From: Sphagnum compactum
Lineage: Eukaryota; Bryophyta; Sphagnopsida; Sphagnales
NCBI GenBank assembly: GCA_965153455.1
Contig: OZ234501.1
Location: forward strand, 1,302,001-1,366,000
Direction: 5' to 3'
DNA length: 64,000 bases
Of this stretch, positions 11,057 through 23,052 are shown piece by piece; the first letter of the stretch is position 1; each line of letters opens with the position of its first letter. A model generated the notes under the pieces. That model saw only the letters and a program-made list of their open reading frames with translations, was not told the origin of the DNA and searched no databases. The translations under genes and the position numbers were made by a program.

Positions 11057-13003
11057 GGGTTGGTTTAATTAATTAAATCTGAGCTAAAATAAAATAAACT
11101 TAATTAAGTAGGTAGTTGATTTTCATGTAATTGATCATAAAAATATAGTTATCCATAGATGAATGAAATGTGACCATGTCATATGAAACGTTTTTTTAAA
11201 TGAATTTTTAAAAATATCTAAAATGAGTTGCACATGGGTAATGTCATGTCACGCGGAGCCCAAGTCAGGTATTGACCCCCGGAAAAAAAAACACCAAAAA
11301 AAAGTTCGGGCAGCAAGTAAATAAGTAATTGTTTTTGGGTTGAAAAATAAAGGGTTGTTTAGGGCAGATGACAAGAATTAAGCCCATTACTTAAGCAAGT
11401 TAATAAGTAATTGTTTTAGTTTTGAGTTGAAAATAAAGGGTTGTTTAGGGCAGATGACAAGAATTAAAAGATTACTTAAGCAAGTTAATAAGTATGGTCG
11501 TGATAAAGAATAATTTCTTTGGGCAGAAAAAAAATGAATTTCAGCTTTGGGTTGGTAAAATTTTGGAAAGGGGGGGCAGATTACTAAAATAAGTGGACCC
11601 CATCCAAAACAGTCGGCTGTTGGCCCCCAAAAAAACTCATTTGGGCAGTGAATAAAATAGTTTTGAGCAATTCTTTAGGCAGAAAATTAAATACTTTGGA
11701 GGAAACCAAAAAATTGGGCAGCGAATCAAATCATTTTGAGCAGATATTGGGCAGAATTTATTTTTCTTTCGAGCAATTATCGGGGCGGTGAATAATACAC
11801 GGGTGAGCAAAAAATTTGGGCAGCGAATAATTTCCTTTTAGCAGAAATATGGGCAGAAATAGAAATACTTTTTGAGCTTCGGGGCCGGGGAAAAAAAAGG
11901 TGGGGGCGGTTGTGGTAGGGGCAAATGAAAACAACACTAATCAAACACTTCTCAAGGCATTTAAGAATTTTTTTTGAACATTGGGTTGTTGGCACTACAA
12001 GGCAGCGAGTAAAAAAGCACTTTTGAGCTTTGGCTAAGTTCAACTTGGGAAAATAAAAATGGGCAAAAGGAGGGGTAGTAGGGGCAGATGTTGAAAATAA
12101 GAACATATTTTCGTGGGCAGGAGCTTGACCCTAGAATCACGCTCTCTCTTCGTTCGTCGTCTCTTCCGTCGTGCTGAGTCGTCTCCTCTCTCTCTCTCTG
12201 TGAGAAGCAACGAGACTTTTCGAGACAGAATTTGATCATTGTTTTTTTGCTTTTCCCCTCTTTCTTTTTTGGCGGTTGTGGCGGACGTCGTTTTGTGTTG
12301 TGATCCGGTTCTTTGTTTTTGTGGAGTTTTTGTTCTGGGTGTGAGGAGGAATAGGAGGAGGAAATGGAAAGTTCAGAAACTGCAACATTGTTCTTGGGAG
12401 GAGTTTGTTTTTTTTGGCTTTTGATTTGAAGGTGCTGATGGACTCGCCACTATCCTTTTTCCAATTCTTTGTCGTTTCTTATGCTGGGCTGCATGCATTC
12501 TTCTTCTTCCCCCACACGAACTAGTGCTCGAGACCTGTTCACGGTCCAGGTCCGTAGAAAAAATCGATGACAAGGAATCGTGGACGCCTAACCGGCTCCT
12601 TAGTGCGTTGGGTCGGAAGTCTCCGAATCCGGAACGCAGACAGCTCTGGTCGTTCTTCTCAACCTCTGAGCCGCATCATCAGAATCCGAGCGTTTCAATT
12701 TTCTTATAGGGAGGGAAGGCTAGCGGCGATGGATTTTGTCGAGATCGGCTTTGTGGATGTTCTAGACAGGTAGAAGCATCATGAGAGTATAGGAGTTTGA
12801 AGAGGAGAGAATAGACAAAGCCCAGAAAGACATTCCCCCGAAAGGAAAGAATACAGTGGGATGCAAGTCTTCTATGGAGCCATAAGGAGGAGAAAATTAG
12901 CTTCCGTACAAGCAACTTTTGTTTCCTGGCTTCTCAAGTTGACAAATTTTCTTCCTGCAGCACAAGGGAGGTCTGGAATTTGAGGTTTTCTTTACAACGA
13001 GCC
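11057..13003. other. AT-rich spacer, then CT-rich promoter-like DNA
   Basis: 11.06-12.1 kb is A-rich spacer in which GGGCAG...AATAAA phrases recur. 12.13-12.23 kb is a CT-rich tract like many plant promoters or leaders. 12.24-13.0 kb is balanced sequence ending in a good acceptor, CTTCCTGCAG at 12951-12960, just before the LRR fragment. This may be the former 5' region of that gene. No conserved domain was found. Confidence 0.4.
11312..11490 (+). repeat. Tandem repeat of about 82 bp, just over two copies
   Basis: The phrase AAGGGTTGTTTAGGGCAGAT and the flanking AGCAAGTTAATAAGTAATTG occur twice in direct order, followed by a partial third AAGCAAGTTAATAAGTA. The copies are nearly identical, so the duplication is recent. 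Confidence 0.8.
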
Positions 13004-13301
13004 ATGTTGCCGCTGCTGTTAAGGGTGGCTATTTAGCTCGGGGAGGGATCAGCACAGGGACTGTTTGAGGAGGGTGAAGCGCTATTGGAACTCAAAAATA
13101 GTATAGTAAGTGCAAACAAGGGGCTTGCAAAGTGGGGGGCCATAGACCTCTTTCCTCGCAATCGGACCGGAGTGACATGCACAGGAGACTCAATCACAGC
13201 CATCAATCTCTCAGTCTCAGTACCTCAGGCCAAGTTCCAGAAGGTGTGCTAGGTGAGCTCAACCGAATTTCCAACTCCACAGCAGCTGAATCCGAATAGA
13301 T
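13004..13301 (+). pseudogene. LRR receptor-like N-terminal fragment, broken
   Basis: From ATG 13004 a short hydrophobic start (MLPLLLRVAI) meets an in-frame TAG at 13034-13036. The frame then continues as a typical LRRNT_2 cap: EEGEALLELKNSI, GLAKWGAIDLFPRNRTGVTC, DSITAINLS. This is the N-terminal cap of leucine-rich-repeat receptor proteins, extracellular in the family. Near 13215-13222 the frame shifts, and the next frame reads SGQVPEGVLGEL, the expected start of the first LRR, before stopping at about 13301. No further LRRs, membrane helix or kinase domain follow. It is a truncated, frameshifted remnant. The domain call rests on pattern recognition. Confidence 0.7.
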
Positions 13302-14735
13302 CCTTTTGGGTCTTTTTGCAATCTTCCGGTGCAGCGCTTTCCACCACTCTCAGAGGGTTTAGGCTCAGCAAGTTCGAATTTTTGTTGAATCCTTCTTTTG
13401 GGTTGTGATCGATTTCTAAGAGTCTGTTGTTATTGTGGTGACAAAAAAAAGCTTTTATAACATTCTGATCCATTTTTACATATGCATCGTGATTTGGGCT
13501 GGCATTCGTCTTCTTTCCATTTTTGTGGTTGCACTCACCAGGAAATTAGTTAAAGAGTGTTTGATTCGTGCACTCAGTCGGGGTTTGTTTTCACACTCCA
13601 CTCCCTACAATTTGTATAGGCAAAAAATTTGGTCAAGTTTTTTTGGACATCTTGCAAGCAGGAATTTAGCAATCAAGATGCTTCGTTTAACACTAGGAAT
13701 GTCTCTATTACAGAAACTTCAAGTCAATTTTCTCAATCAATCTTTTGTCTTCCTTTTTTTCAGCTCGGGATAAGTGCTTTATGGAATCGTACGTCTAGTC
13801 GGTTACGGTAATTTGCGCCTTCTATCTCCCCTTTTGACTTTTTTTACCTGCTACAGGTCTTTTTGATCGTGCGGAGTCTTTCTGGGGGGGTTTGGGCCAC
13901 TCGGCACTTTGATTCGGTTCAAAACTTTTGGTTGATCTTGTTGCTTCGTCCTTAGTTTATGCGGTGAAGTGCAAAGTGTCACCTCGAAGGGGGATCCTTC
14001 CTTTCGGTCCTACTGATGGTACGTTCTTAGATATTCAATTTGGATTTAAAATTTGCATGTAAAAAAACAGGCAAAATATCAGACCATAGCTTGGATAATC
14101 CAATTTCTGAGCTCCACTGTACATAGAGAGTGTGCGGGCGACCCGTAGCATTCAATCCAGTCTCGTACTAGGAGCACTTGCAGCCACTTTTCCTGCGGTC
14201 CAAATATTGCTAGGTGCATATTGCATGCTAGGTAGGGCATGTGACAGGCAGCACAAGGAAAGTACTTTGTTGAAGATCATCATTTTGCATGTGTAGAGAG
14301 AGAGACTACATCCCGCTTCTTCTCAGAAAGACGGAGACTAGATATTCCGGAGGGAGTCTATGTCGTATTCATGTGTATTATGATGTCGTAAATGTGTTAT
14401 GGGCACATCGCAACAAAAGCGTTCGGAAATGGCATATGCACCGTGGGTTTAGGGAGATATGACATCGCAACAACATGTTTATAAACTTTGTGTCCGTATC
14501 GATTCAACAAACGATAATCAGTACCGGACATCATCCATAAACAGTGCTATCGGAAAATGTTTCCACTGACCCAATTCGCAAGGCGCACCTAATATGGTCA
14601 AACAAAAGCACAACTCCAGTTATGGAATTACAACGTCCTATACCTAGAGGGTGCCTCTGCGACGGTTTAGAACATATTCCACCTGGGTTCAAACCTCGGC
14701 CGTAATTCCCTCGGCAAGCTACATGGTTCACGCAC
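13302..14735. other. Spacer between LRR fragment and PHO1-like exons
   Basis: No gene is supported. Weak frames with a few residues reminiscent of EXS sequence lie at 14580-14670 on the minus strand (CNSITGVVLLFDH) and might be a further PHO1-like exon, but I cannot define boundaries. Confidence 0.35.
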
Positions 14736-17181
14736 CAGCGACCACTTCGTCCAAAAATGAAATCTGGTCTAATTCACAAAATTTCAACATCTGCGTAGAG
14801 TCACAATAAAAAGAACATTGCATTTCTTCTGCAGCAAGCTCCAGATATCCAAGGAACATGTCAAGAAACATGCCCACGAAGTTCCAAAACATTGATCCGA
14901 TGGCTACTTTGTCTGCTCGGACAAATATACTCACCACGATCAAGACTTTCGCTCTCGATATTGATACCGTTCGTTGCCGGTAACGAATTCAACATCGTCC
15001 CAAGTATAGGATTTTTGATTTATCCAATACGACAGAAGCGGATGCTCGTGCATGAAACAACATTGAACGGATGCTCAAATGCATCACCACAGCTCCTATA
15101 AGCACAGCGGTTAGTGCTGTGCAGACCAAGAGGACTTCCTCACAGCGAAGTTCGGAACCAGGGGAAAATTCAAAGATGAAGGTGCAGTTGATGCGAACAC
15201 GCTTCCACATGTATAGGTTCCGTCCATACATGTACGTGTGGATAAGCACTAATGCCACCATCGAACCATGCACGCAAAAGGAGAGGAACGTTCAGACTAT
15301 CTATCAGCATGCACCTTTGAAAGGAAAGCTAAAAAATTGCTGTCCTGGACAAAACAATCGGTGATTATATCTGAGTGGATGGGTTGGTAGAGAGGATCAA
15401 TGCGAGGAAGGCAATAAGATAGTGCCTGAAAGTTGGGAAAATGGTCTGCAAATAAGTCAAATATTGCATCTTTCTGTAATCCCCGTCCAGTTGCAGTACG
15501 CAGCCAAATGCTAAGATCCGTATCAACGAACGCCAAGCGAAAAACCCTGCACAAGAGCAAGACGGAACCAGAATTTAGGACTCACGATCGTACACCGGAA
15601 ATCTACGGATGATCTCAACGAGCTTCAAATTTTCGGTAAGTAATACAACCACAGCACAACATGGGAGGCTCCGATGCTTCTTGCCTCAGGAACGTATCAA
15701 CCTTATGAATGCACTGACAGCAACAATTTATGCACTTGGATTTGGCTCTTTAAGGTGAAAGGGATGCCTCCATACAAAACCACTAAAAATGTGAACCCGT
15801 GTTCGACAACGGTAATGATTTTTATCATACCCGGTAAATACGTCAGACCGTGAGGGGCTGTTCGATGAATCGGTCTCAGTGCTGCCACGGCCTGCTGCTG
15901 ATTACCTGACGTTAAACGCTCTGCGAATGTGACCTCCACCTTCCCCATAAGTTGACTTATCTGCCATATCCAAGCAAATGGTACACTTTCAGAAGTCCAC
16001 ATTTTTTCCAGTTCATATATCATACAGGTTTCAAATGTTCTTCCTAGCTGTCGACCAATTCAGACCAGTCCTTCTATCAGCCGTCTCAATAGTTGCAGAA
16101 TTGACCTTGCAGATCAGGAATAAGAGTCGTCAACCTTCTCGGAGGAATTGATGTCAGCACGATCCACATGATGCATATAGCTTGGAGCTATAAATAAACC
16201 GGTGACCTGCACCAACCCCCAGCAACGGTCATACGAAAAGAGCACCCGACCACTCCAAAGTAGTGGAAACACTCGTAACCGAGAAACAAATCTCATTGCA
16301 ACTATCGTGAGCAAAAGTTGTGAAAAACGCATCGTCCATTCGGAGAAACTCATCCTCCCAGGCTTGCAGCACAAGAAGAAAACTCCGAGATAGACGAGCC
16401 GTCGGCTAAAACGTAGACACAGTGCATGCTCCGAATACTCAAAATCTATCTTTGTTTGTGTTGCCAAAGCAAGGTGTCCAGAACTTGGGTTTAAGGAGGA
16501 GGATAAACGGTGACTTTCCGAAACTGTCGTGGTTTGAATAGGATCATGATATCCAACATATGAGATCAACAAGGCCGGAAGAAGTCAAACAACCCTCTCA
16601 TATTTGTGTAATATTTTTGCAAAAGCAGCCATGTTCAAGGAGCTGCCACAATATCCCCGCAATGATTGTCAGGGTTCGGGTCTGGGTTCATTGACAAGGG
16701 AGATGCACGTTACGATGGCAGGATGAGCGATCTCCTAGAAGGAGTGTAAGCAGGAGAGAAACAAGGAGTTAACAGCCAGTCGAGATGCATGCCTCCATAC
16801 ACACGCAACAATCAAGCGAAGTAAATTTAATTGCAGTAACAACTTGAAGCGACAAAGGCCCAAAGAGTAGATCGCAACATATCAGGTCAGCATAAAAACA
16901 AAAATAGGACAAAGAAAACACGTGAAATCCGCTGGACAGGTCAGAGCACGGAAGAACTGTGAAATAGAAGAAAAAAACGACAAGTGGCTACAAATAGGAA
17001 GAGAAAAGATGAGAGTACCCAAGGCCAGAGTCTCGAGCACTTTGAGCCTCAAAGGTAGAAAATGTATGAAACCTGAAGCTCTTCAGCATACCAAGCCCTC
17101 GGTAGAAGTCGATGAATGCCACCCGCAGCAGGTCTGCAGCAGTTGGAACCTTCTTTCGGCGGAAGGCAATGTCTTCTTGTC
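14736..17181 (-). CDS. PHO1-like SPX-EXS phosphate exporter, partial exon set
   Basis: Exons read 17181-17073 (LLRVAFIDFYRGLGMLKS), 16642-16594 (SLNMAAFAKILHKYE), 16187-16135 (SYMHHVDRADINSSEK), 15960-15831 (ISQLMGKVEVTF; ALRPIHRTAPHGLTYLP), 15546-15426 (YLTYLQTIFPTF), about 15262-15031 (LIHTYMYGRNLYMWKR; INCTFIFEFSPGSELR), about 15000-14935, and 14790-14736 (MLKFCELDQISFLDEV). In order these match the second half of the SPX domain and the first membrane helices of the EXS domain of plant PHO1 proteins, which export phosphate. Phases agree across several junctions (AG+C, AAG/ATA, G+GG). The N-terminal SPX start and most of EXS were not found. No GT donor exists between exon 15546-15426 and the next in-frame stop, so that junction needs a GC donor and still misfits by one base. 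The gene may be decayed. Confidence 0.6.
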
Positions 17182-18689
17182 CTATACAGTCGGTCATCAA
17201 TCTTTTTGACGGACAAAACACATCCTCCCATAGCATCTCGGAGATTGCTGAAATCATTGGCACAGGGGCAGACCGAGGTACGCTCCATCTAATTTGGGAT
17301 CCATACATAGAAGCTCTTGTGAGCGAGGAGAGTCCCTGCAGCAACTTTCGAAGGAATCAAACCTGCATGGGATCCAAAAGAAAGCTCCCAGGAATCCACG
17401 GTTCTTCTCCTCCAGGGCACACCGGTTAGAGATGTTGCTGCAAGGGTTGCCTTCGCTATTGAATCAATCGGCTCATCAATCCTATCAAGGTAACCTGACT
17501 CTGGCAGGCTTGCACAGGAGTTCCCTGCATCCGTACAATAAGAGACACGATGTCAAAGTATGCTGGATTTATGAGGAGAATGTCTTAAAAGCTTATATGT
17601 GGCGTGCAATTTCCAGATCAGGGTGCTGTACCCAAAGAAGTTGTGGTCAGACATCCTGGTAAAATTAATTTCGATGCTACTAATTCATTCAGAACGTTGC
17701 ATCATCAGGCACCGAAGCACTCCCGTGCAACGTGAAAAGGGAGAGAGCATTCACCACAATCATCGAGTACCACACTTCAGCATGCAACCGTAGATTCTCA
17801 AGCACCCGGTCCAGGCTCCGTAGCACCCACGGAGTTCGCCGTACGATCACCGCCACACGTGGAACCAACATCAGGAGCAGCCTAGAAAGAATTAGACTCA
17901 CGGTATCCTTCCAGATACATCGGGAAACCTCGGACCGCACAACGACACGCAAAAATGTACTCCTTGACACGGACATTCGTAGCGGAGGGACCGCAAACCT
18001 CTCGTGCATCACACCAACAGAGCCCAAAAGAAAAAACCGGCGAGCACTTTATCAACGCCCTCCTTCTACACGAAGCTCTTAAACATGATCTACATCTCTC
18101 CATATTATCAACCCAGGATCGCTCAGATATTGCATGCCGGGGATGGTTTGCAGGTTTCGGGAATCTGGCAGTCCGATGCATGAAAAGTATAACGCCAAGT
18201 CTACTGACGCGCGACAAAATTATGTACGAGAATTGGCATCTGCGACCATCGACGGTTGCAATCCGGTCACGCATTCTAGGGATGGTGGAATTCACGTCCA
18301 CAATAGATCGACATTTGAATAAAGATCAGAAGCTCCGAAGACTTAATATTGGATCCGAATTTATTCTCTAGGCGATGTAGCAGCCCGTTAGCATCCGACA
18401 CCTCCTAATCGTCTTCAGAATATTGTTAATGTTGCCAAAGTGAACATTGAACCAGGTCCTGAGAGGACGTAACGAATTCCAAAGGACACTCGGCGAGTTT
18501 ATTGCATTTCGCTGGGTGCAGTTCACCGTAGGGAGCACCAGTATTGGCTGCAGATTTGAGAGCAGGAGCTGCTCTAGTCCCTTGCAGGTATGGCAGCGGA
18601 GGGGACCGTACACGTGGAAGGAGTAAGTCATGTAGACCGGGGCTACGAGAAATTAGATCACAGGTTGCATCTTCTCCAGGTGAATAGGG
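17182..18689. other. Gene-like unique sequence upstream of the PHO1-like exons
   Basis: Higher GC than the spacers, with open stretches on both strands. A minus-strand stretch at about 17690-17850 (ENLRLHAEVWYSMIVVNALS) faintly resembles the late EXS segment of PHO1 proteins. That would be out of order relative to the SPX exons downstream, so it could be the tail of a tandem copy or chance. The missing SPX N-terminus should lie here but I could not identify it. Confidence 0.3.
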
Positions 18690-20329
18690 CGGGCGAGGGG
18701 CGAATATTTAGGGTAAAGGCGGGTAGAGCGAGGTAAACGAGGATAATCGGGGTAAAGTAGGGCAAGCGCGGAATAATTAGGGTAAAGGCGGGTAGAGCGG
18801 GGTAAAGGGGAATATTTTGGCGAAAAAAGGAGTACAAGGGGGTAGAACGGAAGGTCAGGGGTAAAGGGGAGTAGAGGAAACGGTTAAAGTATATGATTTA
18901 GAGGCACATATTTGTAATTTTGCGAGAAATAATTTCTGTGCGCGGTTGGAGGGCTTGAAAAGAGGGGGAGGACGTAAATTTTCGGGTAAAGATATAATAA
19001 GGGTGGGCGGGGAGGGGTTTAGGGGAATAATAAGGAAAAGCATAGAAGGAACGGAGAAAAAGGGCGAAGAGTAAAAGAGTATAACATAAAGGGAAAAGAA
19101 GTAAAAGGGTGTAGGAAAAATTTGCACGGAGGGAGAAATTATGGAAAGGATTTTGACAAAAGCAAAAGGATTAAGAGAAACGAGACAAAGGGAAGCATAA
19201 AGGTTAGAAAAGGTAGAAGCGACGTCAGGGAATATTTTGAGCGTTAAAAAAGCAAAGGGATAAATATAGAAATAATATAAGCAGGGCAAAAGCGATGAGA
19301 TAGATTGACATAAGCAGGGGGAAAGGGAAAGGATGCGAATAAGGAAAAGCGAGTTAAAGCCCGGTAAGCGGGAGAAAGGGACGGTTTAGGGTTGTAAGCG
19401 GGAGAAAGCGGGATAAAGCGCGATAAGCGGTAGAGGGCGGGGTAAAGCGCGGTAAGCAGGATAAAGCGCGGTGAGCGAGAGAAAGCGGCGTAAAGCACGG
19501 AAGCAGAAGAAAGGAGGGTAAAGCGCGATAAGCGAGAGAAAGCAGGGTAAAGCGCGAAAAGCGGTAGAAAGCGCAATAAAACGCAGTAAGCGGGAGAAAG
19601 CGTGGTAAAGCGTGGTAAAGCGCGGTAAGCAGGATCAGCCCGGTAAGCGAGAGAAAGCGACGTCAAGCGTGAAAGCGGAAGAAAGCAAGGTAAAGCGCGA
19701 TAAGCGAGATAAAGCGCAGTAAGCGGCATAAAGCACGATAAAACGCAATAAGCGGGACAAAGCAAGGTAAAGCGTGGTAAGCGGGAGAAAGCGGGGTGAA
19801 GCGGGGTAAGGGGCAGAAAGCGCGATAAGCGAGATCAGCGCGATAAGTGAGAGAAAGCGGCGTAAAGCGCGGAAGCAGAAGAAAGCAGGGTAAAGCGCGA
19901 TAAGCGAGAGAAAGCGAGAGAAAGCGGGGTAAACCGCGGTAAGCGGCATACAACACAATAAAACGCAGTAAACGGGAGAAAGCAAGGTAAAACATGGTAA
20001 GCGGGAGAAAGCGGGGTAAAGCGCGGTAAGCGGCAGAAAGCGGGGTAAAGCGCGGTAAGCGGCAGAAAGCGGGGTAAAGCGCGGTAAGCAGCATAAAGCA
20101 TAATAAAACACAATAAGTGGGACAAAGCAAGGTAAAGCGTGGTAAGCGGGAGAAAGCGGGGTGAAGCGGGGTAAGGGGCAGAAAGCACGGTAAGCAGGAT
20201 CAGCGCGGTAAGTGAGAGAAAGCGGCGTAAAGCGCGGAAGCAGAAGAAAGCAGGGTAAAGCGCGATAAGCGAGAGAAAGCGAGAGAAAGCAAGGTAAAGC
20301 GCGGTAAGCGGCATACAGCACAATAAAAC
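18690..20329 (-). repeat. Satellite array, inverted orientation, left part
   Basis: Reverse complement of the 4.4-6.3 kb satellite. The plus strand here shows GCGGTAAGCGG, GGTAAAGCGCGGTAAGC and AGAAAGCGGGG units. The first few hundred bases (18.69-19.30 kb) are a degenerate edge that grades into A/G-rich sequence. Long minus-strand open frames (up to 263 codons) are satellite artefacts. The array is cut by solo LTR copy 3 at 20330. Confidence 0.9.
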
Positions 20330-21340
20330 TGTCGCAACCCTAGCTTTGGGCCCGGGACCAAAGGCAAAGGGGTTATAAGGTTGCGGGTCAAGAGGAAGCC
20401 CGGGAGTTAAACCAAGAGGTTGCTCGGGAGTTAAACCAAGAGGAAGCCCGGGAGCCAAGGCAAGAGAAAGCCCGGGAGTCACATCACACTCCCGGGAGTG
20501 TAAGAAAGTGTGAGGGAGTGTGAGGGAGTGAACACTCACACTCCCAAGGCAACTCCCACTTTGGGGAGATGGAGTCCCGGTGGACTCCCGAAACTTCAGA
20601 GAGCAATTGCAGCTATCAAACCTCAATGTCTTGTGGCGTTCTTTATATCATTGGAAAGCTCTTGAAGCGTAGATATCTAAAATGGGCTCGCATTGCTCAT
20701 TTGGACATCTGAAACACAAGTTATGGCCAAAAGAAGGATCGGGAGTCGAATTCCCGGGAGTCTGCCAGTTTTGACTCCCGACCACTAAAAGTCGGGAATC
20801 GACCCGAAATACTAGGCTGCAGAGGACGTGCCACATATCGTTGGAAAGCTCTCGACGAGAGCTACAACTTTGCTTCAGACCGCATCGCGATCCGAGGTCT
20901 GCTCGCAAAGTTATGGGGCTCCAAAGTCGCGGGAGTCCCATTTGGCGCGATTTCGGGACTCCCACGCGGGAGTCCCGGGAAAAATAGCCATTTGGATGTA
21001 GCCTCCGTGGAGAGCTGCAGAGTATACTATAAGGGGGAAGGTGGTGGCTTCCCCCAAGTCCGGGCCGTGGTGAGTCTTGTGTGTCCGTGTTGCCCGTGGC
21101 TCTTCCTAGCACCAAAGGTGCTCCAACTATGCACTAACCACTTTGTGTGGGTTGTGTGCAGGCCCGTGTGAGTGAATAAGCTTGTCAATTCTTCCTAGTC
21201 TATCCCGGGACTTCTAGCACACCCCTCTCACCCCCCCTCTAGTGCTAGAAGTCGGGAGCGTGCTCCAAGTTCCAACTCCTTCCGCATTGCCACATACTTG
21301 GACCCTCAAGTGGGTCCACTAGGAACTTGGGAGTGCGTCA
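20330..21340 (+). mobile_element. Solo LTR, family A copy 3 (long form, 1011 bp)
   Basis: Starts TGTCGCAACCC and ends GAGTGCGTCA, inserted inside the satellite with a perfect 5-bp duplication AAAAC (20325-20329 and 21341-21345). It shares the family A body but has an extra segment near its 5' end, rich in CCCGGGAGT words, that copies 1, 2 and 4 lack. The TATA-proximal hairpin is intact at 21033-21055. The 29-base palindrome of the short form is altered here. The satellite must predate this insertion. Confidence 0.92.
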
Positions 21341-21558
21341 AAAACGCAGTAAGCGGGAGAAAGCAAGGTAAAGCGTGGTAAGCGGGAGAAAGCGAGGTAA
21401 AGCGCGGTAAACGGCATAAACCGGGGTAAAGCGCGGTAAGCGGCATAAAGCACGGTAAGCGAGAGAAAGCGGCGTAAAGCACGGAAACAGAAGAAAGCAG
21501 GGTAAAGCGCAATAAGCAGGAGAAAGAAGGGTAAAGCGCGGTCAGCGGCATAAAGCGC
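21341..21558 (-). repeat. Satellite array, inverted orientation, right part
   Basis: Continuation of the same array after solo LTR copy 3, resuming with AAAACGCAGTAAGCGGG, the unit that was split. It ends at AAAGCG just before CTTAAGGTATGATCC, the left edge of the G/T-rich repeat. Confidence 0.9.
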
Positions 21559-22270
21559 TTAAGGTATGATCCGGGCATCCCGAGTGTAATGCCGGTGGCT
21601 GGTGGCTGTTTGACCATGAAAAAGCAGTGCGATGGCCGGCTGTTTTCGCACGATGCCTGGCTGTTTTTGTTGACTTTAGTTACTTTTAGTTATTTTCTTA
21701 TTGGTGGTAAGTTTTGTAAGTTACTTTTTACTAGATTTAGGGGTAAGGTTTGTTACTTTTTGTACCTTTTTTACTAGTTGTAACTTTCAACAATTATTTT
21801 TTACTGTTGAGAAGGGCTAGGGGGTGAAGGGTTCTATTCATTGTGCGACGGGGGAAGTTGAAAGGGTGCAGAAGTTGTTTTTGTTTTAAATTTTTTTTAC
21901 TGTTGAAGGGGAGGGGGGTGGAAGTTTTTTTTTTTTTTTTCCTAGATGTATGAAAAGGTGGAAGGAGGAGGGGGGAAAGGGGTACATTTAAGGTTCTGGG
22001 AAATGTTTTTGGCATTGTGGAGTGGCTAGGGAGGGGTTCACCGGGGGTTTAGGGTTTTTTTTCAAATTCATTATGGGATGGGGGTTTAGGGTGCATTGGG
22101 GGAAAGGGTGCACGTTGATTTTTTTTTGGGGTGTTGAGGGGGGGAGGGGGGTGGAGGTTAATGTTTTTTTTTTCCCTTCATTTGACATGTGGAAGGAGGA
22201 AGGGAAAGGGAAAGGTTTAGGGTTTTTTTTTTTAATTTTGTTTTTTCATTGTGGAGTGGCTAGGGACAGG
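21559..22270 (+). repeat. Dispersed G/T-rich repeat, copy 2
   Basis: Opens with the same first 20 bases as copy 1 apart from the flanks (CTTAAGGTATGATCCGGGCA) and keeps the order: GGCTGGTGGCTGTTTGACC, GGCTGTTTTTGTTGAC, TTACTTTTT runs, then G-tract/T-tract sequence with TGTGGAAGGAGGA. The left edge abuts the satellite directly. Fades at about 22270. Frames such as 22022-22447 are artefacts of the bias. Confidence 0.75.
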
Positions 22271-23052
22271 GGGAACTTGAAATTTCGGAATTTGGTGTTC
22301 CTAGATAAAAGTATTCCTTACGATTCCTTCAAGTTCCCACCAAGTGGCCAATGGTTTTTTTGTATGTTCCCTATGTTCCCAATAGCATCACCCTTTCTCT
22401 TATATGTTTTGGCCCCAAATTTCTCTTATTTTAAACCATATAGGTAGCCCAAAAGGGAAGACTACATTGTGTCCATTTTGGGGGTGGCAAAAGTTTGCTC
22501 ATCGCAACACTTAGGCCATGTGGACAAGCTTTTATTTTAGGAGTCTACCAAAGAGAGGGTGTTTTTTTTTTTTTTTTGGAGGGTGATGATGGACCAATCA
22601 AAGAGGTTCATTGCCAAAAGAAGCCTAAAATATCTTGATTGACCCTCCATGGGGAATGTTTTGATCAAACTCCCCCAGTGTTTTTCCCCACTAAGTCCAT
22701 CACACCACCATGCACATGCAAACAAACGAATTGCACAAGAATCTCATCATTCATATTTAAGTATTTCACAGGTCAAAAATCCCTTTCTCTTGGATAAAAT
22801 AATAGGCATTCAATTGAATCCTGAAAGTCACACAAACACTAGCCCAAAACCAAACCCAAATTTGACACTGAAAACTATGCATGCATGAGACAGGATGTGG
22901 AGTTCGCAAGCTTCTGCTATCTCACCTCATCTGTTGGATGCAGTTGGGACTAAAGAATGGTGCGGTCGTGAGGAGGCCCGAGAACCCACATATATTGCCC
23001 AGTGGTGATGGAAGCCTATACATATGATCTGCGCACTATGCTCGCAGTGCGC
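22271..23052. other. Spacer
   Basis: Balanced to AT-rich sequence without a supported gene. A T tract lies at 22561-22578 and a CA-rich stretch at 22680-22870. Nothing else recognised. Confidence 0.4.

Noticed and set aside
19244-20626. Minus-strand open frames up to 263 codons
   Set aside because: Same satellite in inverted orientation; the longest also reads into solo LTR copy 3.
18690-21558. CRISPR-like array
   Set aside because: The units are contiguous short satellite variants with no unique spacers, in a plant nuclear context.
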